From positions 1 to 64,000 of the forward strand of contig PGXW01000004.1 of assembly GCA_002839355.1 (NCBI GenBank): 64,000 nucleotides of DNA, given 5' to 3'. Position 1 is the stretch's first letter, and every line of letters starts with the position of its first letter. Of this stretch, positions 27,062-36,766 are shown piece after piece. The position numbers and the translations under genes are program-made. The notes below the pieces were generated by a model that searched no databases, was not told the origin of the DNA, and saw nothing but the letters and a program-made list of their open reading frames with translations. The stretch is from Spirochaetae bacterium HGW-Spirochaetae-2. Lineage in GTDB: Bacteria > Spirochaetota > Spirochaetia > Sphaerochaetales > Sphaerochaetaceae.

Positions 27062-28225
27062 ATGAGTCCCAATACGAATTCGAATGCGAATCCCAACAAC
27101 AGTACCGAAGATAGGGTCAGGTCCAACCTGAAGAAGAAGTTGCGAAAAAAACGGATCAAACGACTCATTACTTGGGTCGTGGTTGTCGCAATGCTCGGCA
27201 TTGCTGTCTTCACCTACCAGTTCTACAAGACCAACGGCCGTATGCCGTTCACCAGTGCCGACAAGTTGGCTGCGCAGCAAGCAACCGCGGCTACCCAAGA
27301 GACCACGGTACGGGAAATCGAATTTTCCCAGACCATCGACATTAGCGGAAACGTCGAGGCCTTCCAGACCCAGAAGGTGGTCTTCCGATCGACCGGTGCC
27401 GTTACCGGTGTCTTTGTTGAGGAGGGTGTGCGGGTGAAGAAAGGCGACCTGTTGGCGACCATAGACGACACCTCCCAATCCTATACCTTGGCGAATATCG
27501 AATCGCAGATAGAGGAGGCGAAACTGCAAGGCTCGGTGCGCCAGCTCGAATTGCTGGAGATGCAGAAGACCATGGCAGTCAACAATCTCGACTACACGAA
27601 AGCCTATGCGAATTTCGATGGAGTGGTGGCATCGGTCTCGGTGGATGAAGGCGATTACTTCGAAGCCGGCGATGCGGCCATGGTCATCATCGACCGCAGC
27701 AAGCTCAAAGCTACCGTCGAAATCGATGAGATCGATATCCAGAGCGTCCAGACGGGTATGACGGCAGAATTGACCTTCGATTCCATTCCTGGAAAGACGA
27801 TCGATGCGACCGTCACCTACATCCCCATGCTCGGACGCACCACCAGCCAGGGAATCGGTGTCCTGGATGTCGAGATTGTCATTGAGGATCCTCCAACCGC
27901 GCTGGCTCCCGGCTTCACATTCGCCGGAACAATAAGTGCCGACGAAGTGAAGAGGATGTTGGTGCTCCCGACTTCGGCTATAGTATCCAATCGACGCGGT
28001 TCCGATACCGTGCGGAAAAAAGGTGCCGACGGAAATCCCGTCTCGGTAGAGGTGACCACCAAATACTTGGGTGAAGGAATGAGTGAAATTCTTTCGGGAA
28101 ATCTGAAAGCAGGCGATGTCGTATTGATGGGAACCACCACGAACAGCATGTTCAATATCGGAATACCTGGAGCGACACCTATGCAGGGCAGCGGTGGTGG
28201 TGCCGGTCTGCGGACCTCATTGTAG
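27062..28225 (+). CDS. Periplasmic adaptor (HlyD/MacA family)
   Basis: This 387-residue protein has a very basic cytosolic N-terminus ([11 protein letters not shown]), one membrane anchor (about 38-55), a barrel-sandwich/lipoyl half ([13 protein letters not shown]), a short coiled coil, a second lipoyl half ([13 protein letters not shown]) and beta-barrel domains. This is the adaptor joining the MacB-like ABC unit to the TolC channel. The helical hairpin is shorter than in MacA. GAGAGGATACACC precedes ATG. The last 20 residues are Gly/Met-rich. Confidence 0.85.
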   Translation: MSPNTNSNANPNNSTEDRVRSNLKKKLRKKRIKRLITWVVVVAMLGIAVFTYQFYKTNGRMPFTSADKLAAQQATAATQETTVREIEFSQTIDISGNVEAFQTQKVVFRSTGAVTGVFVEEGVRVKKGDLLATIDDTSQSYTLANIESQIEEAKLQGSVRQLELLEMQKTMAVNNLDYTKAYANFDGVVASVSVDEGDYFEAGDAAMVIIDRSKLKATVEIDEIDIQSVQTGMTAELTFDSIPGKTIDATVTYIPMLGRTTSQGIGVLDVEIVIEDPPTALAPGFTFAGTISADEVKRMLVLPTSAIVSNRRGSDTVRKKGADGNPVSVEVTTKYLGEGMSEILSGNLKAGDVVLMGTTTNSMFNIGIPGATPMQGSGGGAGLRTSL

Positions 28226-28236
28226 GGAGCAATACT

Positions 28237-28911
28237 ATGGCACAAGCAGTAATTTCCCTGTACGACGTGCGCCGCTACTTCCTGATGGGCGAGTTTGTCG
28301 TCAAGGCCCTAGATGGTGTGACACTCTCTATTGAAGAGGGTGAGTTCACCGCCATAACCGGGCCTTCGGGATCTGGAAAGACGACCCTCATGAATCTGAT
28401 CGGGTGTCTCGATACACCGACAGACGGCATCATCCAGATCGACGGCGAGGAGACTCTCGGCATGAGCGAGGCCGAGCTTGCCTATATCCGCAACCAGAAG
28501 GTCGGATTCGTGTTCCAGCAATTCAACTTGTTGGGAAAGATCAACGCGTTGGAAAATGTCATGACACCCTTGCTCTACGCGGGTGTAAGTGTGAAGGAGC
28601 GGCGCGAGCGGGCCAAGTCGGCCCTGGAACGGGTTGGATTGGCTGACCGCATGAAGCATCGGCCCAATGAACTCTCCGGTGGACAGAAACAACGTGTCGC
28701 GGTTGCCCGCGCATTGGTGAACAACCCGTCCATCCTATTGGCCGACGAACCTACCGGAGCGCTCGATACCCATACCGGACGGCAGATCATGGAACTGTTC
28801 GAAGAGTTGAATGCCGAAGGTCGGACCGTAATCCTGGTTACCCATGACCATGATATCGCCATGCGTGCACGTCGGCAGGTCCATGTCCGCGACGGCCATT
28901 TGGAGGGGTAG
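28237..28911 (+). CDS. MacB/LolD-type ABC transporter ATPase
   Basis: The 224-residue nucleotide-binding subunit has GPSGSGKTT (Walker A), the Q-loop in VFQQFNL, signature [14 protein letters not shown], Walker [13 protein letters not shown] and the H-loop VTHDHD. The LolD/MacB subclass is recognised by these phrases. MacB itself is a fusion of ATPase and permease; here they are separate genes, with TAG of this gene directly abutting ATG of the permease. Confidence 0.92.
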   Translation: MAQAVISLYDVRRYFLMGEFVVKALDGVTLSIEEGEFTAITGPSGSGKTTLMNLIGCLDTPTDGIIQIDGEETLGMSEAELAYIRNQKVGFVFQQFNLLGKINALENVMTPLLYAGVSVKERRERAKSALERVGLADRMKHRPNELSGGQKQRVAVARALVNNPSILLADEPTGALDTHTGRQIMELFEELNAEGRTVILVTHDHDIAMRARRQVHVRDGHLEG

Positions 28912-30093
28912 ATGATCTGGGAAAACATTAAACTGGCATTGAAGGACATGATGGCGAGCAAGATGCGCACGCTGCTTTCCCTACTCGGGATTGTCATCGG
29001 TGTCGCCTCGGTCATAGCAATCCTCACCCTGGGGCAAAGCGCAACCAAGAGCATCACCCAGACAATCGTGGAGGGTGGGCTGGAGATGGTAACGATATTT
29101 CCCATCCGTTCCGAAAAGGCCGCCAACGAATTCACCGAGGATTTCGGTGAACGACTCGTTGCCAATGTCTCCGATATCAAGACGGTCCTGCCGGTCAACT
29201 CCAGTACCGCGACTATCCGTATCGGGCAAAACTCCCTATCTGCTTCTGTTACGGGAGTACTCTCCACGTATGCCGAGATTCTCGATTATGAAGTTTCGGA
29301 GGGGGCCTTCTTCACACTTTCCGACAATATGGCCAACCGCCAGGTGGTGGTGTTGGGCTCCGATGTCGCAGAGGAACTGTTTCCCGACGGCAACGCAATC
29401 GGTGAGTATGTGAGCATCTTCCGCAACCAAGCCAAGAGCTACCAGGTGGTCGCCGTCATGCAGGAGAAAGATGCCTCGTTCAACCTCCAGTTCAACGGAA
29501 GCGTATTCATCCCCTACAACACCTATGCGCAACGCTATATAAAACCCACCATTGTCGGTTCGTATGTGGTCCGGGTGGCCGATGGTGCCGATGCCCTCGC
29601 GGTTTCGGATGCGATCACCGAATACCTCGATGCGACTGTGGGGTCCGACGCCTACCGTGTATTCTCCCCGGCTAGCCTGGCCGATATGGCCGAGCAGATC
29701 ACCGGCACCTTCAGCTCGTTCTTGGCCGCAATCGCAGCCATTTCGCTTCTGGTCGGTGGAATCGGTATCATGAACATCATGCTGGTCTCGGTCGCGGAGC
29801 GTACCCGTGAAATCGGGGTGCGCAAGGCGATGGGAGCCTCCCCGTGGACAATTATGGGACAATTCATTACCGAGGCTATCGTCCTTACCATAACTGGTGG
29901 TATCATAGGCATAGGTCTTGGAACATTGCTGAGCTGGCTCGTGGCCGATATTGTCGGTTGGAACCTCTATATCTCCTATGCTTCGTTCCTGTTCGCTGCC
30001 GGATTCTCAACCCTCGTCGGCGTATTCTTCGGGTGGTATCCTGCCATGAAGGCCTCCAGACTAGATCCAATCGAGGCGTTGAACTATGAGTAG
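28912..30093 (+). CDS. MacB-type ABC transporter permease
   Basis: This 393-residue permease has one N-terminal membrane segment (LSLLGIVIGVASVIAIL), a periplasmic domain of about 220 residues, and three C-terminal segments. The last part contains the FtsX/MacB motif ERTREIGVRKAMGA and ends DPIEALNYE, exactly as in MacB permeases. These mechanotransmission transporters act with an adaptor and TolC. Its last codons overlap the histidine kinase start by 8 bp (ATGAGTAG), so the exporter and its sensor are translationally linked. Confidence 0.92.
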   Translation: MIWENIKLALKDMMASKMRTLLSLLGIVIGVASVIAILTLGQSATKSITQTIVEGGLEMVTIFPIRSEKAANEFTEDFGERLVANVSDIKTVLPVNSSTATIRIGQNSLSASVTGVLSTYAEILDYEVSEGAFFTLSDNMANRQVVVLGSDVAEELFPDGNAIGEYVSIFRNQAKSYQVVAVMQEKDASFNLQFNGSVFIPYNTYAQRYIKPTIVGSYVVRVADGADALAVSDAITEYLDATVGSDAYRVFSPASLADMAEQITGTFSSFLAAIAAISLLVGGIGIMNIMLVSVAERTREIGVRKAMGASPWTIMGQFITEAIVLTITGGIIGIGLGTLLSWLVADIVGWNLYISYASFLFAAGFSTLVGVFFGWYPAMKASRLDPIEALNYE

Positions 30094-31390
30094 TGCAAGG
30101 CGGTGGTCCTTCGTAGAGGGCAAGGAACAGATTTTCGTTGTCGGAGGACTCCTATTCCTCTTCGTATTGCTGGTTACCCTGGTGCTGTTCCTCTCGCAAT
30201 TGATAATCGAGAAGGAGAACACCCTCATGCAGTTCGAGGCAGAGCGTGGATTCGCATCCTCGACCCTGCTGCTGTTGCAGGAGGAGCACTCGCGGGCATT
30301 GGAGGCCATGCGGGAAGGAAATGTACGGGGAATCGGCGTCTACTCCAACGCCGGACGGCTCATGCTCGGTCTCGGTTCGGTGCCCAATACCTTGCCGCTT
30401 GAACGTTTCAACATCATTTGGCGAAATAGGAATGCGAACCAATGGAACCAGGGGGTGGCAACCTACAACAAGGATACCGGCATGATCGAATACATCCGCT
30501 TCAGCCGCCTCACCATCCAGGTGGAGACCGGCGATATCATGCTGGAGGAAGACGGCTTCCTTCCATCGCCCTTGACGTTCCCCGATGTCCTCTACATCCT
30601 TTTCGACGGCCAGGATTATTTCCGCAAGGTCATGCTCGTACGTATCTTCAGCGCGGCGGCGGTACTTGGTCTGCTGGCCTTCCACCTGTTGGTCTACAGC
30701 ATCTATCGCAACAACCGCAAGTACCGGGAGACCTTGGCGAAACAGGAGAGTCTGGTAAATCTCGGTGAGGCCGCCCGTACGCTGGCACATGAGATAAAGA
30801 ATCCGTTGAGTGCGATAACCTTGCAGATGGCATTGTTGAAGAAGACCTTGCCGGTATCGGCCAAGGAAGACCTCATGGTTGTCGACCAGGAAGTGCAGCG
30901 GCTGACCCAGTTGACCAACAAGGTCTCCGATTTCCTGCGCAATCCCGTGGGTATGCCCGAGAAACTCGATATCGTTGCCCTGCTGGAATCGTTGCAACAT
31001 ACGTTCCAGGGAAAGCTGAAGTTCGCTCCCGGTTCGTTGCACCATGCCTATATCCATTTCGATTCCGACCGTGCCCGTTCGGTGTTCGAGAACCTGATCA
31101 AGAACGCGCTCGAAAGTTGCACCGATTGCGATCCCGAAGTGGAAGTGGAAGTCAGCCGGGACAAGCGGCATTCGATACATATCGCTGTGCGTGATCGCGG
31201 GGAAGGAATCCCCGAGCAAAACCTGGAAAAGATATTCGACCCGTTCTTCACCACAAAGATCCATGGTTCCGGAATCGGTTTGGCAATCTGCCGCCAGTTC
31301 GTCCGTGCCCGTGGTGGGAACCTGAAGCTCTACGCACGGGAAGGCGGTGGTACGGTTGCCGAAGTCATCCTTCCGTCGGTGCATGTATAG
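30086..31390 (+). CDS. Membrane sensor histidine kinase, NtrB-like
   Basis: The protein has 434 residues, with TM1 (about 16-38), a sensing domain of about 150 residues (no recognised fold), TM2 (about 190-210), then HisKA with LAHEIKNPLS (His 235) and a HATPase domain (NLIKNALES, DRGEGIP, GSGIGLAI). The AHEIKNPL box and lack of HAMP place it with the NtrB/AtoS group that partners sigma-54 response regulators. Start overlaps the permease. It is followed by its response regulator 9 nt later. Confidence 0.88.
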   Translation: MSSARRWSFVEGKEQIFVVGGLLFLFVLLVTLVLFLSQLIIEKENTLMQFEAERGFASSTLLLLQEEHSRALEAMREGNVRGIGVYSNAGRLMLGLGSVPNTLPLERFNIIWRNRNANQWNQGVATYNKDTGMIEYIRFSRLTIQVETGDIMLEEDGFLPSPLTFPDVLYILFDGQDYFRKVMLVRIFSAAAVLGLLAFHLLVYSIYRNNRKYRETLAKQESLVNLGEAARTLAHEIKNPLSAITLQMALLKKTLPVSAKEDLMVVDQEVQRLTQLTNKVSDFLRNPVGMPEKLDIVALLESLQHTFQGKLKFAPGSLHHAYIHFDSDRARSVFENLIKNALESCTDCDPEVEVEVSRDKRHSIHIAVRDRGEGIPEQNLEKIFDPFFTTKIHGSGIGLAICRQFVRARGGNLKLYAREGGGTVAEVILPSVHV

Positions 31391-31399
31391 GGGAAACCA

Positions 31400-32770
31400 A
31401 TGAGAATCCTGATTGTCGACGATGAATACAATATCCGTGAATTGATGCGCAAATACCTGGGTCTTGAAGGACTCGAGAGCGATGGTGCCGAGAACGGGCT
31501 TTCTGCCCAACGACAGCTCCGCGAGCACCACTACGATGCCTGCCTGGTCGATCTGAAGATGCCCGGTATGGACGGCATCAGCTTGATCCGGTGGATACGC
31601 CAGGAGGGGTTCCGCATGCCCGTCATCATGATCAGTGCACATGGTGAGATCCACGATGCGGTCACCGCTTTGAAAGAGGGGGCCCAGGACTATATCGTCA
31701 AGCCCTTCGATCCCGAGGAGCTGACCATACGGTTACGCAAACTTATGGAAGTCCAGCAGTTGCGGACCCTTGTGGAGACCAAGACACGCTCGACCGAGGG
31801 AATCGACGAGGGTCTTATCGGAGAGTCTCCTCCCATGTGTAAGATTCGGGAGATCATTTCCCGCATAGCCGACTCGCCGGCGACTGTGCTGGTGACCGGG
31901 GAGAGTGGAACCGGCAAGGAGGTCGTAGCCCGACAGATCCATGGAGTCTCCGCGCTTGCTGAGGGGCCGTTTGTCGCCATCAATATCGGAGGTGTACCGG
32001 AAAACCTGTTGGAAAGCGAGTTGTTCGGCTATGAAAAGGGTGCATTCACCGGTGCGGTAGGTCGCAAGATCGGCATGTTCGAGCTGGCAAGCGGCGGTAC
32101 GTTGTTCCTCGATGAAATCGGGGATATGCCGATGACGCTGCAGGTGAAGATGCTGCGTGTGCTCCAGGAGCGCAAGATCACCCGATTGGGCGGGACATCT
32201 CCTATTCCGATCAATGCCCGTATCATCGCCGCGACGAACAAGAAGCTCGAGGAGATGGTCCATGAGGGTTCTTTCCGCGAGGACCTCTTCTATCGGCTCA
32301 ATGTGGTACGTATCGAATTGCCCCCTTTGCGGGACCGCAGGGAGGATATTCCCCTGCTCGCCGGGGTCATACTCAACAAGCTCAACCGCCAGATGGGGCA
32401 CCGTGTCGAAGGTCTGTCTCCCGAAGCGATCGACGCACTGAAAGCCCATCCGTTCTACGGCAATGTCCGCGAATTGGAGAATATCCTTGAACGTGCGGTT
32501 ATTTTCGCCGACGGACCGGTGATCAAACCCGATGTCCTGGAATTGCGGGCCAGTATCTCCCGGCCAGGTACAGATATGGGACAATCCAACAGTACTTTGA
32601 TAGCTCAGGAAGACAATGGCGAGGCGCGCAGTCTCAAGGAACTTGAAGTTGAGGCTATCATCCGGGCCTTGCACCGGTGGGAAGGGAATCGGACCCGTGC
32701 CGCAGAGGAGTTGGGTATCTCCCGCAGGACATTGATAAACAAGATCGCGGAATATCGGTTGGATCTTTAA
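31400..32770 (+). CDS. NtrC-family sigma-54 response regulator
   Basis: The protein has 456 residues. The receiver domain has DD at 7-8 and the phosphoacceptor Asp 51 in LVDLKMPG. The AAA+ domain has GESGTGKE, the sigma-54-contacting loop GAFTGA (about 214-219) and the R-finger text. The C-terminal Fis-type helix-turn-helix is NRTRAAEELGISRRTLINKI. It should activate only sigma-54 promoters. The only such promoter seen in the window is at the start of its own operon, with two palindromes placed as enhancer sites. Confidence 0.92.
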   Translation: MRILIVDDEYNIRELMRKYLGLEGLESDGAENGLSAQRQLREHHYDACLVDLKMPGMDGISLIRWIRQEGFRMPVIMISAHGEIHDAVTALKEGAQDYIVKPFDPEELTIRLRKLMEVQQLRTLVETKTRSTEGIDEGLIGESPPMCKIREIISRIADSPATVLVTGESGTGKEVVARQIHGVSALAEGPFVAINIGGVPENLLESELFGYEKGAFTGAVGRKIGMFELASGGTLFLDEIGDMPMTLQVKMLRVLQERKITRLGGTSPIPINARIIAATNKKLEEMVHEGSFREDLFYRLNVVRIELPPLRDRREDIPLLAGVILNKLNRQMGHRVEGLSPEAIDALKAHPFYGNVRELENILERAVIFADGPVIKPDVLELRASISRPGTDMGQSNSTLIAQEDNGEARSLKELEVEAIIRALHRWEGNRTRAAEELGISRRTLINKIAEYRLDL

Positions 32771-32775
32771 ACCAT

Positions 32776-32793
32776 AATACCACAAAGGGTATA
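32776..32793 (+). promoter_or_regulatory. Orphan hip-type operator
   Basis: AATACC-ACAAAG-GGTATA matches the operators of the hipBST locus (TATACC-N6-GGTATA) at all but one half-site base. Its spacer differs from the second hipBST operator by a single base (ACAAAG vs ACAACG). It lies 6 nt after the response-regulator stop with no hip gene nearby. Confidence 0.5.
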
Positions 32794-32824
32794 TGCTATT
32801 AATAAACCTATGGTGTTGGTGATG

Positions 32825-32843
32825 GTACCCCATTATGGGGTAC
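32825..32843 (+). repeat. Perfect hairpin after efflux operon
   Basis: GTACCCCA-TTA-TGGGGTAC is an 8-bp stem with a 3-nt loop. No T tract follows, so it is not a typical intrinsic terminator; it could be a binding site or an mRNA 3' stabiliser. Confidence 0.5.
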
Positions 32844-32864
32844 AAGAGTGGATTAACTTTCAAT

Positions 32865-32984
32865 GGTTACTCTCCCGAGCGGGTGCAGGCAACGCAAGGA
32901 TCCATACCTCGCTCCTTGGGGCGCGGCAGAGGGGGTGAAGTATCCGGGGTCCAGGGCGTGCCCCGGGGTGGGGATACTTTTCAA
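32865..32984 (+). repeat. Dispersed hairpin repeat, copy C (5' truncated)
   Basis: It contains the family core CCGAGCGGGTGCAGGCAACG but lacks the left-hand AACGAAGCGAG part. The right half holds a strong hairpin, AAGTATCC (32938-32945) with GGATACTT (32972-32979), enclosing CCGGGG/CCCCGG. It lies in the 356-bp gap between the response regulator and the AraC-type gene; the rest of that gap shows no gene. Confidence 0.65.
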
Positions 32985-33126
32985 TTTTTACAGGAAGAAA
33001 TTACGTCTGTTATACCTTCGGAAAAATTGTATAGCAACAATATGAATGATGATGTAATTCTCCAGTCAATAAGCTTTCTTGTGTTTTTCTTGCAAATTCG
33101 AAGTAGTCGTTTATAAGATAGAAAGC

Positions 33127-34035
33127 ATGTCAGGTAGTCAGTTCTTTACCTATTTAACGTATGGTACCCGTGATGAGGCTTGGAAAATATTCTGCACCAA
33201 AGTGGGAAACCTACGCATGGAGCCGGACGAGAATTATCGCGAAGTATGGCAGGAACACTGGAAGGGTATTGGTAAGCCTTGGGAAGAGGGGACCTTGCGC
33301 CATGAATTCCAATGCATCTACATCACCCAAGGGACCGGATGGTTCAGCTATAAAGGGAAGAAACACCGTATCGTGCCAGGTACTATCATTACCCTTGTCC
33401 CCGGAATCCGCTATTGGTACGGACCCGACGACAACTCCAGTTGGACCGAGTACGTTGTGGGCTTCAAGGGTGAATATCCCGAGGATTTGCAACGATTGGG
33501 TTACTTCTCTGACGATAACGTAATCAAAGATGTCGGACTTCGGGAAGGCTTTGTCGGAATATTCACCGAATTGGTGGAGATAGCAAAGGAACAAAGGGCA
33601 GGTTTCCAACACGTACTTGGTTCGGATATCATGGTACTGTTGGCTAAAATCAACTACCAGACACAACAGGATTCACAACTTCACGAGCATGAACTTGAAC
33701 TGATCGAGCACGCGAAAATCAAATTCCAAGAACATCTTTATTCTACTTTGGATATTGAATCCATGGCCTGTTCGATGAACGTCTCATACACAACCTTCCG
33801 CGACATCTTCAAGAAGTATTCGGACTTGTCACCTTACCAGTATTTTCTTCAGATGAAGCTTAATAAAGCCAAAGAATTGCTATCTGAGGGGAATCTCACC
33901 GTAAAGGAAGTCTCGTTCAAACTCGCTTTCGATAACCCATACTACTTCTCCCGATTCTTCAAGAAAAAGTCTGGAGTCTCTCCCTCGAGGTGGAATGGTA
34001 GGGAGATCGAAACTGATTTGGACTTCCTGGAATAA
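33127..34035 (+). CDS. AraC-family transcriptional regulator
   Basis: This 302-residue regulator has an N-terminal cupin-like sugar-sensing domain (about 60-140, CIYITQGTGWFSYKGKKHRIVPGT). At the C-terminus are two helix-turn-helix motifs (about 200-295), with the AraC signature ...VKEVSFKLAFDNPYYFSRFFKKKSGVSPSRW. It precedes, in the same direction, a sugar ABC transporter whose promoter region has a direct repeat suited to AraC proteins, so it probably controls that operon. ATG 33127 is chosen; the Shine-Dalgarno is weak. Confidence 0.88.
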   Translation: MSGSQFFTYLTYGTRDEAWKIFCTKVGNLRMEPDENYREVWQEHWKGIGKPWEEGTLRHEFQCIYITQGTGWFSYKGKKHRIVPGTIITLVPGIRYWYGPDDNSSWTEYVVGFKGEYPEDLQRLGYFSDDNVIKDVGLREGFVGIFTELVEIAKEQRAGFQHVLGSDIMVLLAKINYQTQQDSQLHEHELELIEHAKIKFQEHLYSTLDIESMACSMNVSYTTFRDIFKKYSDLSPYQYFLQMKLNKAKELLSEGNLTVKEVSFKLAFDNPYYFSRFFKKKSGVSPSRWNGREIETDLDFLE

Positions 34036-34054
34036 CCCTCTCCGACATCATAAA

Positions 34055-34118
34055 TTTTGTGCATACAATCACCAAATTATGTGCATGGTATATTCTCCCA
34101 TACCATTTAAGCTATAGG
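34055..34118 (+). promoter_or_regulatory. Control region of sugar ABC operon
   Basis: A direct repeat TTTTGTGCAT (34055-34064) / TTATGTGCAT (34077-34086) has a period of 22 bp, as in AraC-type sites. Immediately downstream is an inverted repeat ATGGTAT-N8-ATACCAT (34085-34106). A TATAGG (34113-34118) may be the -10; no good -35 is present, as expected for an activator-dependent promoter. Confidence 0.55.
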
Positions 34119-34185
34119 TGCGGGATCATGACCAATAGAGCAGCAACACAAGCCTGGGGTCACGCTGCCAGGGAGGACCACAGCT

Positions 34186-35673
34186 ATGGCACAGAATATG
34201 TTCTTGAGAATGCACAATGTTTCCAAGACGTTTCCCGGTGTGAAAGCATTGAAAAACATCGATCTTGAAGTCGAATACGGCGAGATACATGCACTCATCG
34301 GTGAAAACGGGGCGGGGAAGTCGACCCTCATCAAGATTCTGTCGGGAGTCTACCAACCGGATGAAGGAGCTGAGATCATCATCGATGGAGTGGTCCAAAA
34401 GACAATCACCCCCTTGGATTCACTGAAACGTGGTATTGCTGTCATCTATCAGGATTTCTCACTATTCCCAAACCTCTCCGTTGCCGAGAACATCGCAATG
34501 GTATCGCGGGTCGAAAAACGGAAGAAGATTGTTAATTGGCGTGAAACAAACCAAATAGCTCGATCTGCACTGGCCAAACTAGGATTAAAGATACCCCTCT
34601 CCAAGACACTCTCCGAGCTTTCGGTCGCCAAACAACAACTTGTGGCCATTGCCCGGGCATTGGTGAACGACGCAAAACTAATCGTCATGGATGAACCGAC
34701 CAGTGCACTCTCACGTGGGGAGGTTGAATCACTCTTCTCCATCATCAGGAACCTGAAGGAGCAAGGGATATCCATCCTCTTCATTAGCCACAAGTTGGAC
34801 GAACTGTTCGCAATTTCTGACCGCTTCTCCATTCTCAGAGACGGAAAGTACGTCGGAACATTCGGCGAAGATGAACTTGATGACGATCGGCTTATTTCCC
34901 TAATGGTCGGACGCAAAATCGAATATAAAATTTTCGAAAAGCGGACTTTGGTCGACCCGATCTTCGAAGTACGTAACCTCAGCAAGGCAGGTAACTTCAA
35001 AGACATCTCCTTCACCCTCCACCGAGGTGAAATTCTTGGTATCACCGGTCTCGTTGGAGCTGGCCGGTCAGAGTTGGCCCAAGCCATCTTCGGACTCAAC
35101 CCAAGCGATAGCGGCGAACTGATCCTCGAGGGCAAGAGACTTCAGGTGAACGCCCCCGAACAGGCAGTCCAACATGGCATCTCCTACATCCCAGAGAACC
35201 GACTTACCGAAGGGCTCATCCTCAAGAAGACTATGAGCGACAATATCTGTCTGACTGTACTCAAGCAAATCTCCAGTAGACATGGTTTGATTGAAAAGGA
35301 GGCACAGAATAAACTGGTGGAGAAGTGGATCGAAGAGATGCACATCAGGCCCAATATACCCAATATGATTGCATCCAAGCTTTCAGGAGGCAACCAACAA
35401 CGGGTTGTGTTATCCAAATGGCTCGCTACCGATCCTAAGGTGCTGATTGTTGACGAACCTACCAACGGCATCGATATCGGCGCCAAAGCAGACATCCACC
35501 AACTGCTCAGAGATCTCTCCGAACAAGGCATGTCCATTATCGTCATCTCTTCGGAGCTTCCAGAGATATTGGCGATAGGAGACCGGGTACTCGTAATGCG
35601 GCGGGGAAAGATTGCAGCGATTTTGGATGGCAAGAACCTCACTCAAGAAGAAATCATGAAAGAGGCTTTGTAA
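34186..35673 (+). CDS. Sugar ABC transporter ATPase (RbsA/MglA type, two NBDs)
   Basis: The 495-residue protein carries two nucleotide-binding domains. The first is intact: GENGAGKST, MDEPTSALS, with LSVAKQQLVAIARAL as signature. The second lacks a normal Walker A (GLVGAGRSE) but has the signature LSGGNQQRVVLSKWL and VDEPTNGIDIG, as in RbsA/XylG/MglA. It energises the two following permeases. GGGAGGACCACAGCT precedes ATG 34186. It is the first gene of the four-gene transporter operon. Confidence 0.93.
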   Translation: MAQNMFLRMHNVSKTFPGVKALKNIDLEVEYGEIHALIGENGAGKSTLIKILSGVYQPDEGAEIIIDGVVQKTITPLDSLKRGIAVIYQDFSLFPNLSVAENIAMVSRVEKRKKIVNWRETNQIARSALAKLGLKIPLSKTLSELSVAKQQLVAIARALVNDAKLIVMDEPTSALSRGEVESLFSIIRNLKEQGISILFISHKLDELFAISDRFSILRDGKYVGTFGEDELDDDRLISLMVGRKIEYKIFEKRTLVDPIFEVRNLSKAGNFKDISFTLHRGEILGITGLVGAGRSELAQAIFGLNPSDSGELILEGKRLQVNAPEQAVQHGISYIPENRLTEGLILKKTMSDNICLTVLKQISSRHGLIEKEAQNKLVEKWIEEMHIRPNIPNMIASKLSGGNQQRVVLSKWLATDPKVLIVDEPTNGIDIGAKADIHQLLRDLSEQGMSIIVISSELPEILAIGDRVLVMRRGKIAAILDGKNLTQEEIMKEAL

Positions 35674-35674
35674 G

Positions 35675-36742
35675 ATGAACAACATTTTTTCACAAATCAA
35701 ACGGAGCAAGGAAATGGGCATCCTAGCAATCCTGGTGGTAATTTCCATCATTATTTCGGCTTTCAACAGCTCGTTTCTCACCTTTGGCAATCTTCTGGAT
35801 GTGGTGAAGAGCAATATCGTTTTAGGTATCATGTCGATGGGAATGCTCCTGGTGTTACTCACCGGCGGTATCGATGTCTCGATTGCATCGGTCATTTCTG
35901 CGGTAACAGTGATTATCGGTCGGTTCATGGTCGACTACTCATCCAATATCTTCCTCATCTTCCTGGTGGGAGTTGTCGCAGGATCACTTATGGGACTGAT
36001 TAATGGTTTGCTGATAGCTAAACTCAAAATTCCACCCATCGTTGCCACGTTGGGAACTATGAGTGTGATATTCGGATTGGTCCTCTACCTCACCAACGGG
36101 AACTGGATCACCGGCATCCCCCAGAATTTCATTGACTTCGGTCGTGTAACCATCGGGCAATTTCCCGTCGCGGGAAGTGACCGAATCCAAGGTATCCCGA
36201 TACAATTCCTTTTCCTATTGTTCGCTATAGCTCTCACTTGGTTCATCTTGAAATACACAATGATTGGCAGAGGTATCTACGCCATTGGCGGCAACAGAGA
36301 TTCGGCTGAACGTATTGGTATGAACAGCGAAAATATAACCTTGTTCATCTACACCTATGAAGGCTTCCTCATCGGTCTCGCGGGAGTCGTGCACACTTCG
36401 ATCATGCGACAGGTGGACCCCAACGCTTTCATCGGATTCGAGATCCAAGTAATCGCGGCAGTCGTGCTTGGTGGAGCTAGTGTCCTTGGTGGTTATGGTT
36501 CGGTGTCAGGAACCATCATAGGCGTCTCTCTCTTTTGTATCATCAACAATGGACTGATTCTCATGCACATTCCCACCTTCTGGCAGAAGATAGTAGTTGG
36601 TGTCGTATTGATCACATCCATCAGCTTCGATGTCATCCAGAAGCGTATGCACGATAAGAAAAATATCAGGGTTGATATAGACGAATCCGAATCGTCGTTC
36701 AAAAGACTCAGCGTAGTCCAAAAATCGACAAGCCAAGCGTAG
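35675..36742 (+). CDS. Sugar ABC transporter permease 1 (RbsC type)
   Basis: This 355-residue membrane protein has about 8-10 hydrophobic segments and the branched-chain/ribose permease signature GGASVLGGYGSVSGTIIG, plus LTGGIDVSIASV near TM3. The start follows the ATPase stop by 1 nt, implying coupling. The cytosolic tail is charged. Two different RbsC-like permeases occur in tandem here, as in the RhaPQ and LsrCD transporters where a heterodimer forms the channel. Confidence 0.9.
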   Translation: MNNIFSQIKRSKEMGILAILVVISIIISAFNSSFLTFGNLLDVVKSNIVLGIMSMGMLLVLLTGGIDVSIASVISAVTVIIGRFMVDYSSNIFLIFLVGVVAGSLMGLINGLLIAKLKIPPIVATLGTMSVIFGLVLYLTNGNWITGIPQNFIDFGRVTIGQFPVAGSDRIQGIPIQFLFLLFAIALTWFILKYTMIGRGIYAIGGNRDSAERIGMNSENITLFIYTYEGFLIGLAGVVHTSIMRQVDPNAFIGFEIQVIAAVVLGGASVLGGYGSVSGTIIGVSLFCIINNGLILMHIPTFWQKIVVGVVLITSISFDVIQKRMHDKKNIRVDIDESESSFKRLSVVQKSTSQA

Positions 36743-36766
36743 ACAAGGTATACGGAGGAGCAACCT

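Noticed and set aside
30152-31654. 500-codon minus-strand frame opposite the kinase and regulator
   Set aside because: It is a shadow of two genes with intact catalytic motifs.
32825-32843. Hairpin as the terminator of the efflux operon
   Set aside because: No T tract follows on either strand; kept only as a hairpin.
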